Below, in pieces: positions 1-8,946 of a stretch of DNA of 64,000 bases. The notes below the pieces were generated by a model, which made no database searches, was not told the DNA's origin, and was given only the letters and a program-made list of their open reading frames with translations. This DNA is from Saccharopolyspora sp. SCSIO 74807 (GTDB lineage Bacteria > Actinomycetota > Actinomycetes > Mycobacteriales > Pseudonocardiaceae). Position numbers and translations under genes: made by a program. Each line of letters opens with the position of its first letter. Position 1 is the stretch's first letter. The stretch is taken from positions 6,169,501 to 6,233,500 of the forward strand of contig NZ_CP146100.1 in NCBI RefSeq assembly GCF_037023755.1, read 5' to 3'.

Positions 1-566
1 ACGAGGTCGCGCTGCACGGCTGGATCCACGAACGCAACACCCGGCTACCACCCGAGGCCGAACGCGACCTGACGTTCCGGGCCGCGGACACGCTGGAGCG
101 CCTCGGCGGAACACGCCCGGTCGGCATCCGAACCCCGTCGTGGGATTTCTCCGCCCACTCTCTGCGGATCATCCGCGAGCTGGGCCTGACGTACGACTCG
201 TCACTGATGGCAGATGACGACTGCTACGAGATCCTCGCCGACGGAGAACCAACCGGCATCGTCGAACTGCCGGTGGAGTGGATCCGCGACGACATGCCGT
301 ACTTCACGATGGACCGCTTCACCTCGCTACGGCCGTACACGCCGCCGCGGGGCGTGCTGTCGCTCTGGCGCGACGAGTTCGATGCCGCCTACGCCGAGGG
401 CGGGATCTTCCAGCTCACGATGCACCCCCACTGCATCGGGCACCGCTCCCGCATCGCGATCCTCACCGAACTCCTCGAGCACATCGCCTCGCACGAGGAC
501 GTCTGGTTCGCCACGCACGCCCAGATCGCCAACCACGTACTCAGCGGAAAGGACCTGTCGCGATGA
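1..566 (+). CDS. Polysaccharide deacetylase family protein (5' partial)
   Basis: The frame is open from base 3 of the window, so the N-terminus lies outside it; about 187 C-terminal residues are visible. HGWIHERN, RTPSWDFS and YDSSLM are typical of the NodB/PuuE-like branch of polysaccharide deacetylases (metal-dependent removal of acetyl or formyl groups from carbohydrates or related amides). The C-terminal TMHPHCIGHRSRI segment carries the late conserved histidine region. The stop overlaps the next start (ATGA), so it is translationally coupled to the M20 hydrolase; that pairing suggests a small-molecule amide catabolic role rather than cell-wall work, which is an inference. Confidence 0.8.
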   Translation, partial: EVALHGWIHERNTRLPPEAERDLTFRAADTLERLGGTRPVGIRTPSWDFSAHSLRIIRELGLTYDSSLMADDDCYEILADGEPTGIVELPVEWIRDDMPYFTMDRFTSLRPYTPPRGVLSLWRDEFDAAYAEGGIFQLTMHPHCIGHRSRIAILTELLEHIASHEDVWFATHAQIANHVLSGKDLSR

Positions 567-1711
567 CCGGTACCAACGAACGCATCGAGGGCACGTTCGA
601 GCAGAACCTGGACTCGGTCCTGGAGCTTTCGCACCGGATCAACGCCAACCCGGAACTCGCCTTCGAAGAGCACGAAACCTCGGCGTCGATCATCGCGGCG
701 CTCGAAGACGGCGGGCGGTTCACCGTGGAGGAAGGCGTGGCCGACCTGCCGACGGCGTTCGTGGCGTCGGCCGGACACGGTGACCTGGTCTTCGCCCTCT
801 GCGCGGAAATGGACGCGCTGCCCGGCATCGGCCACGGCTGCGGCCACAACGTCATCGCCGCGTCCGCCGTCGGCGCCGCCCTGGCCTTGGCCCCCTACGC
901 CGACGAACTCGGGCTGACGGTGCGGGTCGTCGGCACTCCTGCCGAGGAAAAGGGGACCGGCAAGGAGATCATGGTGAACCGCGGCGTCTTCGACGACACC
1001 CACGCGGCCATGATGGTGCACCCGTCGCTCAAGGACGTCGTCACGCCGCAGCTGCGCGCTTCGCGCTCCTGGCAGGTGACGTACACGGGTCGCGGCGGGC
1101 ACGCGTCGCGACCCTGGAACGCGTTGAACGCCGGGGACGCGACGGTCGTCGCCCAGACCGCCATCGGGCTGCTGCGCCAGCAGTTGCGCGATGGCGTCCG
1201 GGTGCACCACGTCGTCAAGGAGGCCGGGGCGGCCGTCAACGTCATCCCCGACCGCGCGGTCACCGACTGCATGATCCGCTGCGACACCATTGCCGAAGTC
1301 GACGAAGTGTGGGAGCGGGTGCGCCGCTGTTTCGACGCCGGCGCCGTCGCCACCGGCACCAGCGTCGAGTACAGCGCATTACCGTCCATCTACCGCGAAT
1401 TCCGGCATGATCCCGACCTGGCGCCGCTGTTCGAGCAGAACGCCAAGGCCATCGGCCGGACCTTCCCCGACTACCCGGACACGATGTTCGGCTCGACCGA
1501 CATGGGCAACGTCTCGCTGCGCATCCCCGCGATCCACCCCATGCTCTCCTTCGATCTCCCGCCCGAAGACGGCAATCACACCGCCGCCTTCGCCATCGCC
1601 GCCGCACGCCCCGAAGGCGACCGGTTCGTGCACGACGCCGGCCTGGCGATGGCTCTCACCATCGCCCATGCCGCCCAAACCGACTCCGTCCGGACGCGGC
1701 TGCTCACCTAG
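563..1711 (+). CDS. M20 family metallopeptidase/amidohydrolase
   Basis: A 382-residue protein starting at the ATG that overlaps the upstream stop by four bases; the frame is open further upstream but runs through the deacetylase gene. CAEMDALPG followed by GIGHGCGHNVIAAS is the metal-binding core of M20 peptidases/amidohydrolases; GTPAEEKGTGKEIMVNRG and GRGGHASRPW match the second metal site and the dimerisation-domain histidine. Such enzymes hydrolyse N-acyl amino acids or short peptides in the cytoplasm. Length is normal for the aminobenzoyl-glutamate/hippurate hydrolase branch. The exact substrate cannot be read from the sequence. Confidence 0.88.
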   Translation: MTGTNERIEGTFEQNLDSVLELSHRINANPELAFEEHETSASIIAALEDGGRFTVEEGVADLPTAFVASAGHGDLVFALCAEMDALPGIGHGCGHNVIAASAVGAALALAPYADELGLTVRVVGTPAEEKGTGKEIMVNRGVFDDTHAAMMVHPSLKDVVTPQLRASRSWQVTYTGRGGHASRPWNALNAGDATVVAQTAIGLLRQQLRDGVRVHHVVKEAGAAVNVIPDRAVTDCMIRCDTIAEVDEVWERVRRCFDAGAVATGTSVEYSALPSIYREFRHDPDLAPLFEQNAKAIGRTFPDYPDTMFGSTDMGNVSLRIPAIHPMLSFDLPPEDGNHTAAFAIAAARPEGDRFVHDAGLAMALTIAHAAQTDSVRTRLLT

Positions 1712-1803
1712 TCCCCCAGTGCCTGAGCCACCGCTGAAGCGGGCCCGGCGCGTCGAGCCGGTTCACGCGTCTTGGCTCTCCCGCCTGGCTTCGGCAGCGG
1801 CAG

Positions 1804-2547
1804 TCAGAGCTGGGAGCCGCCGCCGTCCACCGCGAGTTCGGCTCCGGTGGTGTAGGTGGCGTCGAACGCGAGGAACGCGACTGCCTTGGCGACCTCGGTG
1901 GGGGCGCCCATGCGCAGCATGGGGTTGTCCGCAGCCATCTGCGTCTTCGTTTGCTCGGCCGCCTCCAAGGGCAGCGACTTCTCCAGGATCCCGGAGTCGA
2001 TCGGGCCGGGACTGACCGCGTTGACGCGGATCTCCTGCGGGAGCAGTTCCCGGGCCAGGCTGCGGGTCATCGAGCGCACCGCCGCCTTGCTGGCCGCGTA
2101 CGCGCTGAGCATCGGCAAACCCAACACGTTCGCCACCGACGTGGTGAGCACCACGCCGCTGCCCTCGGCCAGCAGCGGAGCGAGCTTCTGCACCGTGAAG
2201 TACGGGCCTTTGGCGTTGATGGTCAGCACCTCGTCGAAGAGCTCCTCGCTGGTCGCCTCGAACGGTGCGAAACCGTTGACCCCGGCGTTGGCGAACAGGG
2301 CGTCGACCGTGCCGAACTCGGCCTTCACCCGCTCGGCCAGCGCATCGATGTCGGGCGACGAGGACGCGTCGCCGCGGACCGCGATCGCGTTCTCGCCGAG
2401 CTGGTCACGGGCGCCATCCAGAGTGGCCTGGCTGCGCCCGGTGATCAGCACGCGCGCCCCCTCGTCCACGAGCAGCCGCGCGGTGGCCAGGCCCAATCCG
2501 CTGCTGCCTCCTGTGATCACGACGTGCTTGTCCGCATACCTGCCCAT
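1804..2547 (-). CDS. SDR family NAD(P)-dependent oxidoreductase
   Basis: A 247-residue classical short-chain dehydrogenase. TGGSSGLG forms the dinucleotide-binding turn near the N-terminus, ANAGVNG is the structural NAG motif and YAASK holds the catalytic Tyr and Lys. The start is the ATG preceded by AAGGAGAC; the longer frame upstream lacks a better ribosome site. It is divergent from a LysR regulator 149 bp away, the usual arrangement for a LysR-controlled target. Substrate unknown. Confidence 0.88.
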   Translation of the reverse strand: MGRYADKHVVITGGSSGLGLATARLLVDEGARVLITGRSQATLDGARDQLGENAIAVRGDASSSPDIDALAERVKAEFGTVDALFANAGVNGFAPFEATSEELFDEVLTINAKGPYFTVQKLAPLLAEGSGVVLTTSVANVLGLPMLSAYAASKAAVRSMTRSLARELLPQEIRVNAVSPGPIDSGILEKSLPLEAAEQTKTQMAADNPMLRMGAPTEVAKAVAFLAFDATYTTGAELAVDGGGSQL

Positions 2548-2696
2548 ATCAGACGTCTCCTTCTTGGCTTCCGGATCTCGTGCCGGAGGGTCGGCCCCGG
2601 CGGCACAACATCGAGTCAACGGCCTTCTGAGCTGGGCGTCCAAGACCTGTTTCGCACCTCGTCATGCAGAATCGGAATGACGCGTAGAGTGGCCGG

Positions 2697-3635
2697 GTGT
2701 CCGACGAAGCCTCGCGACCTCCGGCGCTCGACCTCGGCTCGGACCTCGACCTGCGGTTGGTGCGGTACTTCACGGTCGTCGCCGAGCACCTGAACTTCGC
2801 CCGGGCGGCAGCCGCCTTGCACATCGCTCAACCTTCGCTGAGCCGCCAGATCCAGCGGCTGGAGGACGCCCTCGGAGTCCGCCTGCTGGAACGCACCACC
2901 CAGGGCAGCAGCCTCACCGCCGCCGGCGCGGCCTTCCTCCCCCGAGCGCAGGAACTCCTGCACTCCGCCCATCGGGCGGTGCACACCGCACGCGCCGCAG
3001 CGCCGCCGCACACGGTCACCGTCGGATACGTCGAGGACCTCGTCATCACCCCCGCGGTGCGGGACCTGCGCTGCCGTCGTCCCGACGCCCACGTCCGCAC
3101 CCGGCACCTGGACTGGAACGAAACGGGCGCCCTGCCCGACGGTCGAGTCGACATGCTCGTCGCCCGCACGCCGCTGCCCATCCCGACCGACGACCTGCGC
3201 GTGACCACCCTCTACGACGAACCCAGGTCACTCCTCGTGCCCGCATCCCATCGCCTTGCCGAGAGGGAGTCGGTGCGCCCGGAAGACTTCACCGACGAAC
3301 CCCTCGTGGCCTGCGCCGGTATGGCCGCGGTCTGGACCGGTTTCTGGCGGCTCGAACCCCGCCCGGACGGCAGCCCGGCTCCCCTCGGTCCGATGCTCGT
3401 CGACACGTTCGAGGACAAGCTCGAGGTCGTCGCGGACGGGCGCGCCGTCGCCCTGGTACCCGCGAACGACCGGCGCTGCGCCCTCCGGGACGACCTCGCC
3501 ACCGTCCCCGTCGAGGGCATCGAACCCTGCCAGGTGGTCGTCGCCACCCGCGCCGACGACCGCAGCCCGCTCGTCGCTGACTTCCGGGAGTCCGCGACCC
3601 GGTTCCTCGTCCAGGAGAAGATGGCGCATTCCTGA
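2697..3635 (+). CDS. LysR family transcriptional regulator
   Basis: 312 residues from a GTG start. The N-terminal winged helix-turn-helix spans about residues 18-80 (LRLVRYFTVVAEHLNFARAAAALHIAQPSLSRQIQRLE in pieces), followed by the substrate-binding domain to the C-terminus. Its N-terminus is shifted by about 15 residues compared with most LysR proteins, leaving a short acidic leader. Divergent orientation to the SDR gene suggests that it controls that gene and itself from the 2548-2696 interval. Confidence 0.9.
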   Translation: MSDEASRPPALDLGSDLDLRLVRYFTVVAEHLNFARAAAALHIAQPSLSRQIQRLEDALGVRLLERTTQGSSLTAAGAAFLPRAQELLHSAHRAVHTARAAAPPHTVTVGYVEDLVITPAVRDLRCRRPDAHVRTRHLDWNETGALPDGRVDMLVARTPLPIPTDDLRVTTLYDEPRSLLVPASHRLAERESVRPEDFTDEPLVACAGMAAVWTGFWRLEPRPDGSPAPLGPMLVDTFEDKLEVVADGRAVALVPANDRRCALRDDLATVPVEGIEPCQVVVATRADDRSPLVADFRESATRFLVQEKMAHS

Positions 3636-3691
3636 GACAGCAGCCCAGCGACGCGGGTGGGCCGCACATCTCCTCTTCCCGCAGGAACGAT

Positions 3692-3710
3692 CTACTATGT
3701 ACCATAGTAG
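3692..3710. promoter_or_regulatory. BlaI/MecI-type operator (palindrome)
   Basis: CTACTATG-TAC-CATAGTAG is a perfect 8-bp inverted repeat with a 3-bp centre. It resembles the TACTA...TAGTA operators bound by BlaI/MecI repressors and lies about 137 bp upstream of a BlaI-like gene. A related palindrome occurs at 5318-5342. The stretch 3636-3846 otherwise holds only a short doubtful reading frame (GTG at about 3742) that overlaps the repressor start. Confidence 0.75.
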
Positions 3711-3846
3711 GAAGTTCCGGCCGGCCCGGAGGAAACCACCCCGTGATCCGTCCGCTCCCCGCTTGGAGGTCCTCGATGAGCACCGGCGGGCCGTTGTGCA
3801 CGGCGAACCCGCGGCACGCCTTAGACTGGCCGGCGCTGGAGGTGCG

Positions 3847-4209
3847 ATGCTCGGTCTCGGTGAGCTGGAGCTCAAGGTGATGGACGTCCTGTGGGCGGCC
3901 GATGAACAGCTCCGCGTGCGCGATGTGCTCGATCGGCTCTCCGCCGAGCGCGCGTTCGCCTACACCACGATCATGACGGTCCTCGATCACCTGCACGGCA
4001 AGGGCTGGGTGCAGCGCACCCGGATCGGGCGCGGCTACAGCTATTGGCCCGTGCGCTCGCGGGAAGAGGCGGGTGCGCACGTGCTCCGCGAGGTGCTCGA
4101 CTCGTCCGGCGACGCCGAGTCGGTCCTGCTGCACTTCGCCGCCTCGGTCTCCGAACACGAGTCGGAACTGCTGCGGCGAGCGCTGGAGAACGGGCGCGGA
4201 AAGCCATGA
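3847..4209 (+). CDS. BlaI/MecI/CopY family transcriptional repressor
   Basis: 120 residues beginning MLGLGELELKVMDVLW, the standard start of the family, so the ATG at 3847 was chosen although the frame is open far upstream. The N-terminal winged helix contains AYTTIMTVLDHLHGKGWV, a near-perfect match to the TTI.T.L.RL..KG recognition region. The C-terminal half dimerises and, in the well-studied systems, is cleaved upon signal. It overlaps the M56 protease gene by ATGA, so repressor and protease are made together. The palindrome at 3692-3710 is its probable autoregulatory operator. Confidence 0.92.
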   Translation: MLGLGELELKVMDVLWAADEQLRVRDVLDRLSAERAFAYTTIMTVLDHLHGKGWVQRTRIGRGYSYWPVRSREEAGAHVLREVLDSSGDAESVLLHFAASVSEHESELLRRALENGRGKP

Positions 4210-5144
4210 CGATCGCCATCGGCCTGCTCGCCGGCGCGGTCGTGATCGCAGCCTTCGGCCAGGCGTACCTGCGCCGCCTGCTCAATCCCCGGGTGCGCCC
4301 CGGCATCGCGCTGGCGGGGTGGATCGCGTCCCCGCTCGTGGCGATCGGTGCGGCGATCACCGGTGCGGTGCTGCTGCTGATCCCGAACAACGGCTCCGTC
4401 GACGGTCTGCTCGGCATGGCGCGCAGCTGCGTCAACGTGGTGCACGGCCACACGGCGGCCTGGGAGTACGTGGCCCGGCTCGGCGGTGCCGCACTCGTGG
4501 CGGTCGCGGTGCTGCGCCTGCTGGTCGTGGCCGCTGGGCTCGTTCGGAAGGAAGCCGCGCTGCGGCGTCGCCACCTGACCGCGGTGCGGCTGCTCTCCCG
4601 CCGAGATCCGGATTCCGCCGTGTTGTGGCTGGATCAGGCGGTGCCGGTGGCTTACAGCCTCGGTGGCCGGCGCGGTGCGATCGTGGCGACCAGCGGCGTG
4701 CAGCATCTCGACGCCGAAGCCCGGGATGCGGTCCTCGCGCACGAGCGGGCTCACCTGGCCGGACGGCACCACGCGCTGGTCCTGCTCGCGACCGCGCTCG
4801 CCAAGGGGCTGCCGTTCGTGCCGCTGTTCAGGGCCGCGCCGCCTGCGGTGCGCGTGCTCGTCGAACTCGCCGCGGACGCCGCCGCGGCCCGGCGCTGCGG
4901 CGCGGGATCGGTTCGCGCGGCGCTGCGCACGGTGACCGGCGACGTCGCGCCTGAGACGTCGCTGGCGATGTCGCGGGATTCGGTGCAGCTGCGGCTGCAC
5001 TGGCTGCAAGCCGCGAGACCGGGCAGCCGCCATCGGGCGAGCTGCGTGGCCGCCGTGTTCGCCTCGGCATCGCCTGCCGTCGTCGCTGTCGGCGCCGTGG
5101 CGTGCCTGGTGCTGCTGTACTGCTTCGGCGTCCAGGGCTCCTGA
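4206..5144 (+). CDS. M56 family metallopeptidase (short BlaR1-like)
   Basis: 312 residues with membrane segments near residues 1-20, 37-60, 88-112 and a final one near 280-308. H179-E180-R181-A182-H183 is the HExxH zinc-protease motif, in LAHERAHLAG. BlaR1/MecR1 proteins are about 585-600 residues because they carry an extracellular penicillin-binding sensor; that domain is absent here, so the inducing signal is not evidently a beta-lactam. Translational coupling to the BlaI-type repressor suggests that it inactivates that repressor, as in other BlaI-M56 pairs. Confidence 0.88.
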   Translation: MTIAIGLLAGAVVIAAFGQAYLRRLLNPRVRPGIALAGWIASPLVAIGAAITGAVLLLIPNNGSVDGLLGMARSCVNVVHGHTAAWEYVARLGGAALVAVAVLRLLVVAAGLVRKEAALRRRHLTAVRLLSRRDPDSAVLWLDQAVPVAYSLGGRRGAIVATSGVQHLDAEARDAVLAHERAHLAGRHHALVLLATALAKGLPFVPLFRAAPPAVRVLVELAADAAAARRCGAGSVRAALRTVTGDVAPETSLAMSRDSVQLRLHWLQAARPGSRHRASCVAAVFASASPAVVAVGAVACLVLLYCFGVQGS

Positions 5145-5317
5145 CCGGAAGAAGACGCGACGCCCGAGTGGCTGAGCGCGTTCTCGCCACCGCCGATCGG
5201 GCCGCGCCCGCGTCCACGCCGCGCAGGCGCCTCCACGGTTCCGCCGGTTCACCGCAACAACGACCAGCCGCTCGCCGGGCGTTTCGGCGCGGATCGCGGA
5301 CCTCTGCCGCCCCGCCT

Positions 5318-5342
5318 TAACTACTACGGTTCGTAGTAGTTA
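5318..5342. promoter_or_regulatory. BlaI-type operator upstream of dsbA-ccdA
   Basis: TAACTACTACG-GTT-CGTAGTAGTTA is a perfect 11-bp inverted repeat with a 3-bp centre, 36 bp before the DsbA start. It shares the CTACTA core with the site at 3692-3710. The rest of 5145-5378 has no convincing gene. This places the thiol-redox pair under the neighbouring BlaI-type repressor (inference). Confidence 0.75.
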
Positions 5343-5378
5343 CGCTCCCGGCAGCCGAGCGAAGGAGCGTGGTCACCG

Positions 5379-6086
5379 GTGAGCGGCACGGGTGCGCAAA
5401 AGAAGTGGTTGACGTTGACTGCGGTGGTGCTCGCCGCCGCGGCGGTGTTCCTGCTGGGATACCTGCTGGCCGCGCCTAGCGGGGCGACCCGGGCAGCCCC
5501 GCAGCAGGCCGAGAAGCAGCAGGAGAGTCCGCTGGCGAAGCTCGCGCGGCGCAGCCCCGCGGACCCGCTGGCGCTCGGCCGGCCCGATGCACCGGTCGTG
5601 CTGCTCAACTACGGGGACTACCGGTGCCCGTTCTGCGCGAAGTTCTCGCGGGACATCGAACCCGAGCTGATCGAGCGCTACGTCCGGGACGGCGTCCTGC
5701 GCATCGAGTGGCGCGACTTCCCGATCTTCGGCGAGGAATCGCTCGAAGCCGCCAAGGCCGGGCGCGCCGCGGCGGCCCAGGGCAAGTTCTGGGAGTACCT
5801 GGGCGCGATCTACCGGGCCGCCCCGGAACGAGGGCACCCGGCGCTGCCGCACGACAAGCTCGTCGACTACGCCGAGCAGGTCGGAATCGCCGACATCCCG
5901 AGGTTCGAGACCGACATGAACGACCCCGCCACGATGGCCGCGATCCAGGCCGACGCGACGGAAGGATCGCGGATCGGGGTGTCGAGCACGCCGACGTTCC
6001 TGGTCAACGGCGATCCGATCCTCGGCGCCCAGCCGCTGGAGCAGTTCGCCGGCGCCATCGAGCAGGCGAAGGCGGCCGCGGAATGA
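5379..6086 (+). CDS. DsbA family thiol:disulfide oxidoreductase, membrane-anchored
   Basis: 235 residues. One N-terminal membrane segment (about residues 10-32), a charged linker, then a thioredoxin-fold domain with the active site C83-P84-F85-C86 in YRCPFCAKFS and a cis-proline region SSTPTFLVNG. The domain faces the outside of the membrane and would exchange disulfides in exported proteins. The GTG start has GAAGGAG 11 bases upstream. It overlaps ccdA by four bases, so CcdA is the likely electron source. The BlaI-type palindrome lies just upstream. Confidence 0.9.
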   Translation: MSGTGAQKKWLTLTAVVLAAAAVFLLGYLLAAPSGATRAAPQQAEKQQESPLAKLARRSPADPLALGRPDAPVVLLNYGDYRCPFCAKFSRDIEPELIERYVRDGVLRIEWRDFPIFGEESLEAAKAGRAAAAQGKFWEYLGAIYRAAPERGHPALPHDKLVDYAEQVGIADIPRFETDMNDPATMAAIQADATEGSRIGVSSTPTFLVNGDPILGAQPLEQFAGAIEQAKAAAE

Positions 6087-6967
6087 ACGAGATCGGACTG
6101 CTCGGCGCGTTCCTCGGCGGGTTGCTGACGCTGATCAGCCCGTGCTCGGCGATGCTGCTGCCGTCGTTCTTCGCCTACGCCTTCGACGGGCTGGGCAAGC
6201 TGGTCGCCAGGACCGGGGTCTTCTACCTCGGGCTGGCGACCACCTTGGTCCCGCTCGGTGCGGCGGCGGGGTTCTTCGGCGCGCTGCTGACCCGGCACCG
6301 CACGACGCTGACCGTGGCCAGCGGAGTGGTGCTGATCGCCCTGGGACTGCTGCAGATCTCCGGCAGGGGCTTCGGACTCGCCGCGGCGCAGCGGATGACC
6401 GGGCGCATCCGGATCTCCTCCGGGATCTCGGTGTACGCGCTCGGCGCCGTCTACGGGCTGGCCGGATTCTGCGCCGGGCCGCTGCTGGGCAGCGTGCTCA
6501 CCGTCTCCGCGGCCGGTGGCCGCCCCCTCTACGGCGCGATCCTGCTCGCGGTGTTCGCGCTCGGCATGGCCTTCCCGCTGTTCCTGCTGGCGCTGCTCTG
6601 GGAACGGTTCCAGCTCGGCGAGCGGGCCTGGCTGCGCGGCCGCGAAATCACCATCGGGCCGGTGCGCCTGCACACCACCAACATCATCTCCGGCCTCGTG
6701 TTCATCAGCATCGGTGTGCTGTTCGTGCTCACCGAGGGCACCGCGAACCTCGGCGGATTGACCGACGTGGACGGCCAGTTCGCGGTGCAGGCGTGGTTGC
6801 AGCAGACCATCGCAGGAGTCCCGAACACCGCCGTGCTGCTGGTGCTCGCGGTGCTCGCGCTCGCCGCGGTGCTGTGGAAGCTCGCGCGCATCCGCCACGC
6901 CGAACGCGACGACTCCCCCGACCCCTCCGGCGAGACCACCGTCGCCGCAGGCCGGCGCAAGGACTGA
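6083..6967 (+). CDS. ccdA: CcdA/DsbD-like cytochrome c biogenesis transmembrane protein
   Basis: 294 residues, strongly hydrophobic with about six to seven membrane segments. ISPCSAMLLPS and GFCAGPLLGS carry the two conserved redox cysteines of CcdA, which carries electrons from cytoplasmic thioredoxin to extracytoplasmic thiol proteins. The C-terminus adds a further membrane helix and a polar tail not present in minimal CcdA proteins. The start overlaps the dsbA stop. The immediate partner should be the DsbA-like protein rather than a cytochrome maturation factor, since no ccs genes are nearby. Confidence 0.9.
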   Translation: MNEIGLLGAFLGGLLTLISPCSAMLLPSFFAYAFDGLGKLVARTGVFYLGLATTLVPLGAAAGFFGALLTRHRTTLTVASGVVLIALGLLQISGRGFGLAAAQRMTGRIRISSGISVYALGAVYGLAGFCAGPLLGSVLTVSAAGGRPLYGAILLAVFALGMAFPLFLLALLWERFQLGERAWLRGREITIGPVRLHTTNIISGLVFISIGVLFVLTEGTANLGGLTDVDGQFAVQAWLQQTIAGVPNTAVLLVLAVLALAAVLWKLARIRHAERDDSPDPSGETTVAAGRRKD

Positions 6968-7020
6968 TCGCCCCGGCGGAAGACGCCCCCGGGAAGCACA
7001 CCGAACGGTTGCGCACATAG

Positions 7021-7368
<348 letters not shown>

Positions 7369-7412
7369 GCGGTGAGCTTCCCGGCCTCGTCCTCGCCGGA
7401 TGAGGCCACCGT

Positions 7413-7428
7413 AATACCCCCGGGGGTT
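7413..7428. promoter_or_regulatory. CsoR/CstR-family operator 2
   Basis: AATACCCCCGGGGGTT repeats the operator at 7047 exactly over 16 bases. It lies 70 bp upstream of the persulfide dioxygenase start, giving the sulfur operon its own repressible promoter. Confidence 0.85.
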
Positions 7429-7497
7429 CATGGGGTTAGAGCAGTGATCTCGGTGTCCGGCGCGACCGGCCACGGAGGCGGAAAGGAGTGCGCAACG

Positions 7498-8916
7498 GTG
7501 ACGGAGACGAATGCGGCGAAGCAGCAAGACCGCTCGGCCGGTGACCTGGTGGTCGAGGTGATCGAGACGTCCTCGCTCGGGGACCGCAGCTACCTCGCCA
7601 GCGATGGCGAAGTGGCCGTGGTGGTCGATCCGCAGCGGGACGTGGACCGGGTGATCGCTGCCGCCGGACGGCTGGGCGTGCGGATCGCGCTGGTGCTCGA
7701 CACGCACGTGCACAACGACTACGTCTCCGGAGGGCTGGAGCTGGCCCGGCTGACCGGCGCCGAGTACGGATTGGCGGCCGCGGACGAGGTGCCGTTCGAT
7801 CGGCGGCCGCTGTCGGACGGCGACGCGGTGGAGCTGTCCCCGCGGATGCAGGTGCGGGCGCTGGCCACCCCGGGGCACACCTACCACCACCTGTCCTACG
7901 CGCTGGAAGGTCAGGACGGCCCGGTGGGCGTGTTCACCGGTGGGTCGCTGCTGTTCGGAACCACCGGGCGCACCGACCTGCTGGGCGAGCAGCACAGCGA
8001 GGACCTGGCGCGCCACCAGCACGCCTCGGCGCAGAAGCTCGCGGCGATCTTGCCGGACGGGGCGCAGATCTGGCCGACGCACGGGTTCGGCAGCTTCTGC
8101 TCGGCCACGCAGGCTTCGGGCGATTCGGCGACGCTCGGCGAGCAGAAGCGGCTCAACCCCGCGTTGACGCTGGCCGAACGCGACTTCGTCGAGCAGACCC
8201 TGGCGGGGCTGGATGCGTACCCGGCGTACTACGCGCACATGGGCGTGCAGAACACGACGGGGCCGGAACCGCTCGACCTGCGCGAGCCGGTGCGCGCGGA
8301 GCCGGAGGAGTTGCGGCGTCGCCTGGAGCACGGCGAGTGGGTGGTGGACCTGCGCTCCCGCAAGGCCTACGTGGTCTCGCACCTGGCGGGCACGGTCGGC
8401 CTCGGCTTGGACGGTCCGATGGTGACCTGGCTCGGCTGGATGATCGACTGGGGCGCCCCGATCACGCTGCTGGGCGAGTCCCGCGAGCAGGTCGGCGAGG
8501 CGCAGCGCGAGCTGGCGCGGATCGGCATCGACAAGTTCGCCGGTACCGCGGTCGGCGCCCCGGAGCAGTTGGCGGCGGATCGCGGTCAGCTGCGCAGCAC
8601 TCGAACCGCCACGTTCGCGGACCTGGCCGAGGCGATGGACGGCGGATCGCCGGCGCCCGAGGTGGTGCTGGACGTGCGCACCCACAACGAGTTCGCCGCA
8701 TCCCACGTCCGCGGCGCGGTGCACGTCCCGCTGTACGAGCTCAAGGACCGCACCGGCGAGATCCCGGCCGGTGTGGTGTGGGTGCACTGCGGCAGCGGCT
8801 ACCGCGCCACCGCCGCGGCCTCGCTGCTGGAGGCCGCCGACCGCCCGGTCGTGCTCATCGACGACCACTTCGGCGCCGCCGCCGAGGCCGGTGTGCCGAT
8901 GGCCGACGCGAGCTGA
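7498..8916 (+). CDS. MBL-fold persulfide dioxygenase-rhodanese fusion (CstB-like)
   Basis: 472 residues from a GTG start preceded by AAAGGAG; an upstream extension of the frame would run through the operator and is rejected. The N-terminal metallo-beta-lactamase domain has THVHNDYVSGG, PGHTYHHL and WPTHGFGSFC, the iron-binding histidines of ETHE1-type persulfide dioxygenases. Two rhodanese domains follow: the first (about 270-350) has no active-site cysteine, the second (about 370-472) has VHCGSGYR with the catalytic Cys. This order (dioxygenase, pseudo-rhodanese, rhodanese) is that of CstB, which oxidises persulfides and yields thiosulfate. Confidence 0.92.
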   Translation: MTETNAAKQQDRSAGDLVVEVIETSSLGDRSYLASDGEVAVVVDPQRDVDRVIAAAGRLGVRIALVLDTHVHNDYVSGGLELARLTGAEYGLAAADEVPFDRRPLSDGDAVELSPRMQVRALATPGHTYHHLSYALEGQDGPVGVFTGGSLLFGTTGRTDLLGEQHSEDLARHQHASAQKLAAILPDGAQIWPTHGFGSFCSATQASGDSATLGEQKRLNPALTLAERDFVEQTLAGLDAYPAYYAHMGVQNTTGPEPLDLREPVRAEPEELRRRLEHGEWVVDLRSRKAYVVSHLAGTVGLGLDGPMVTWLGWMIDWGAPITLLGESREQVGEAQRELARIGIDKFAGTAVGAPEQLAADRGQLRSTRTATFADLAEAMDGGSPAPEVVLDVRTHNEFAASHVRGAVHVPLYELKDRTGEIPAGVVWVHCGSGYRATAAASLLEAADRPVVLIDDHFGAAAEAGVPMADAS

Positions 8917-8946
8917 ATCCGAACGATCGCGGAGGAACGCGAAGAA

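Noticed and set aside
3742-3879. Short GTG frame upstream of the BlaI-like gene, with GGAGG before it
   Set aside because: About 45 codons overlapping the repressor start in another frame, no known match; possible leader but unsupported.
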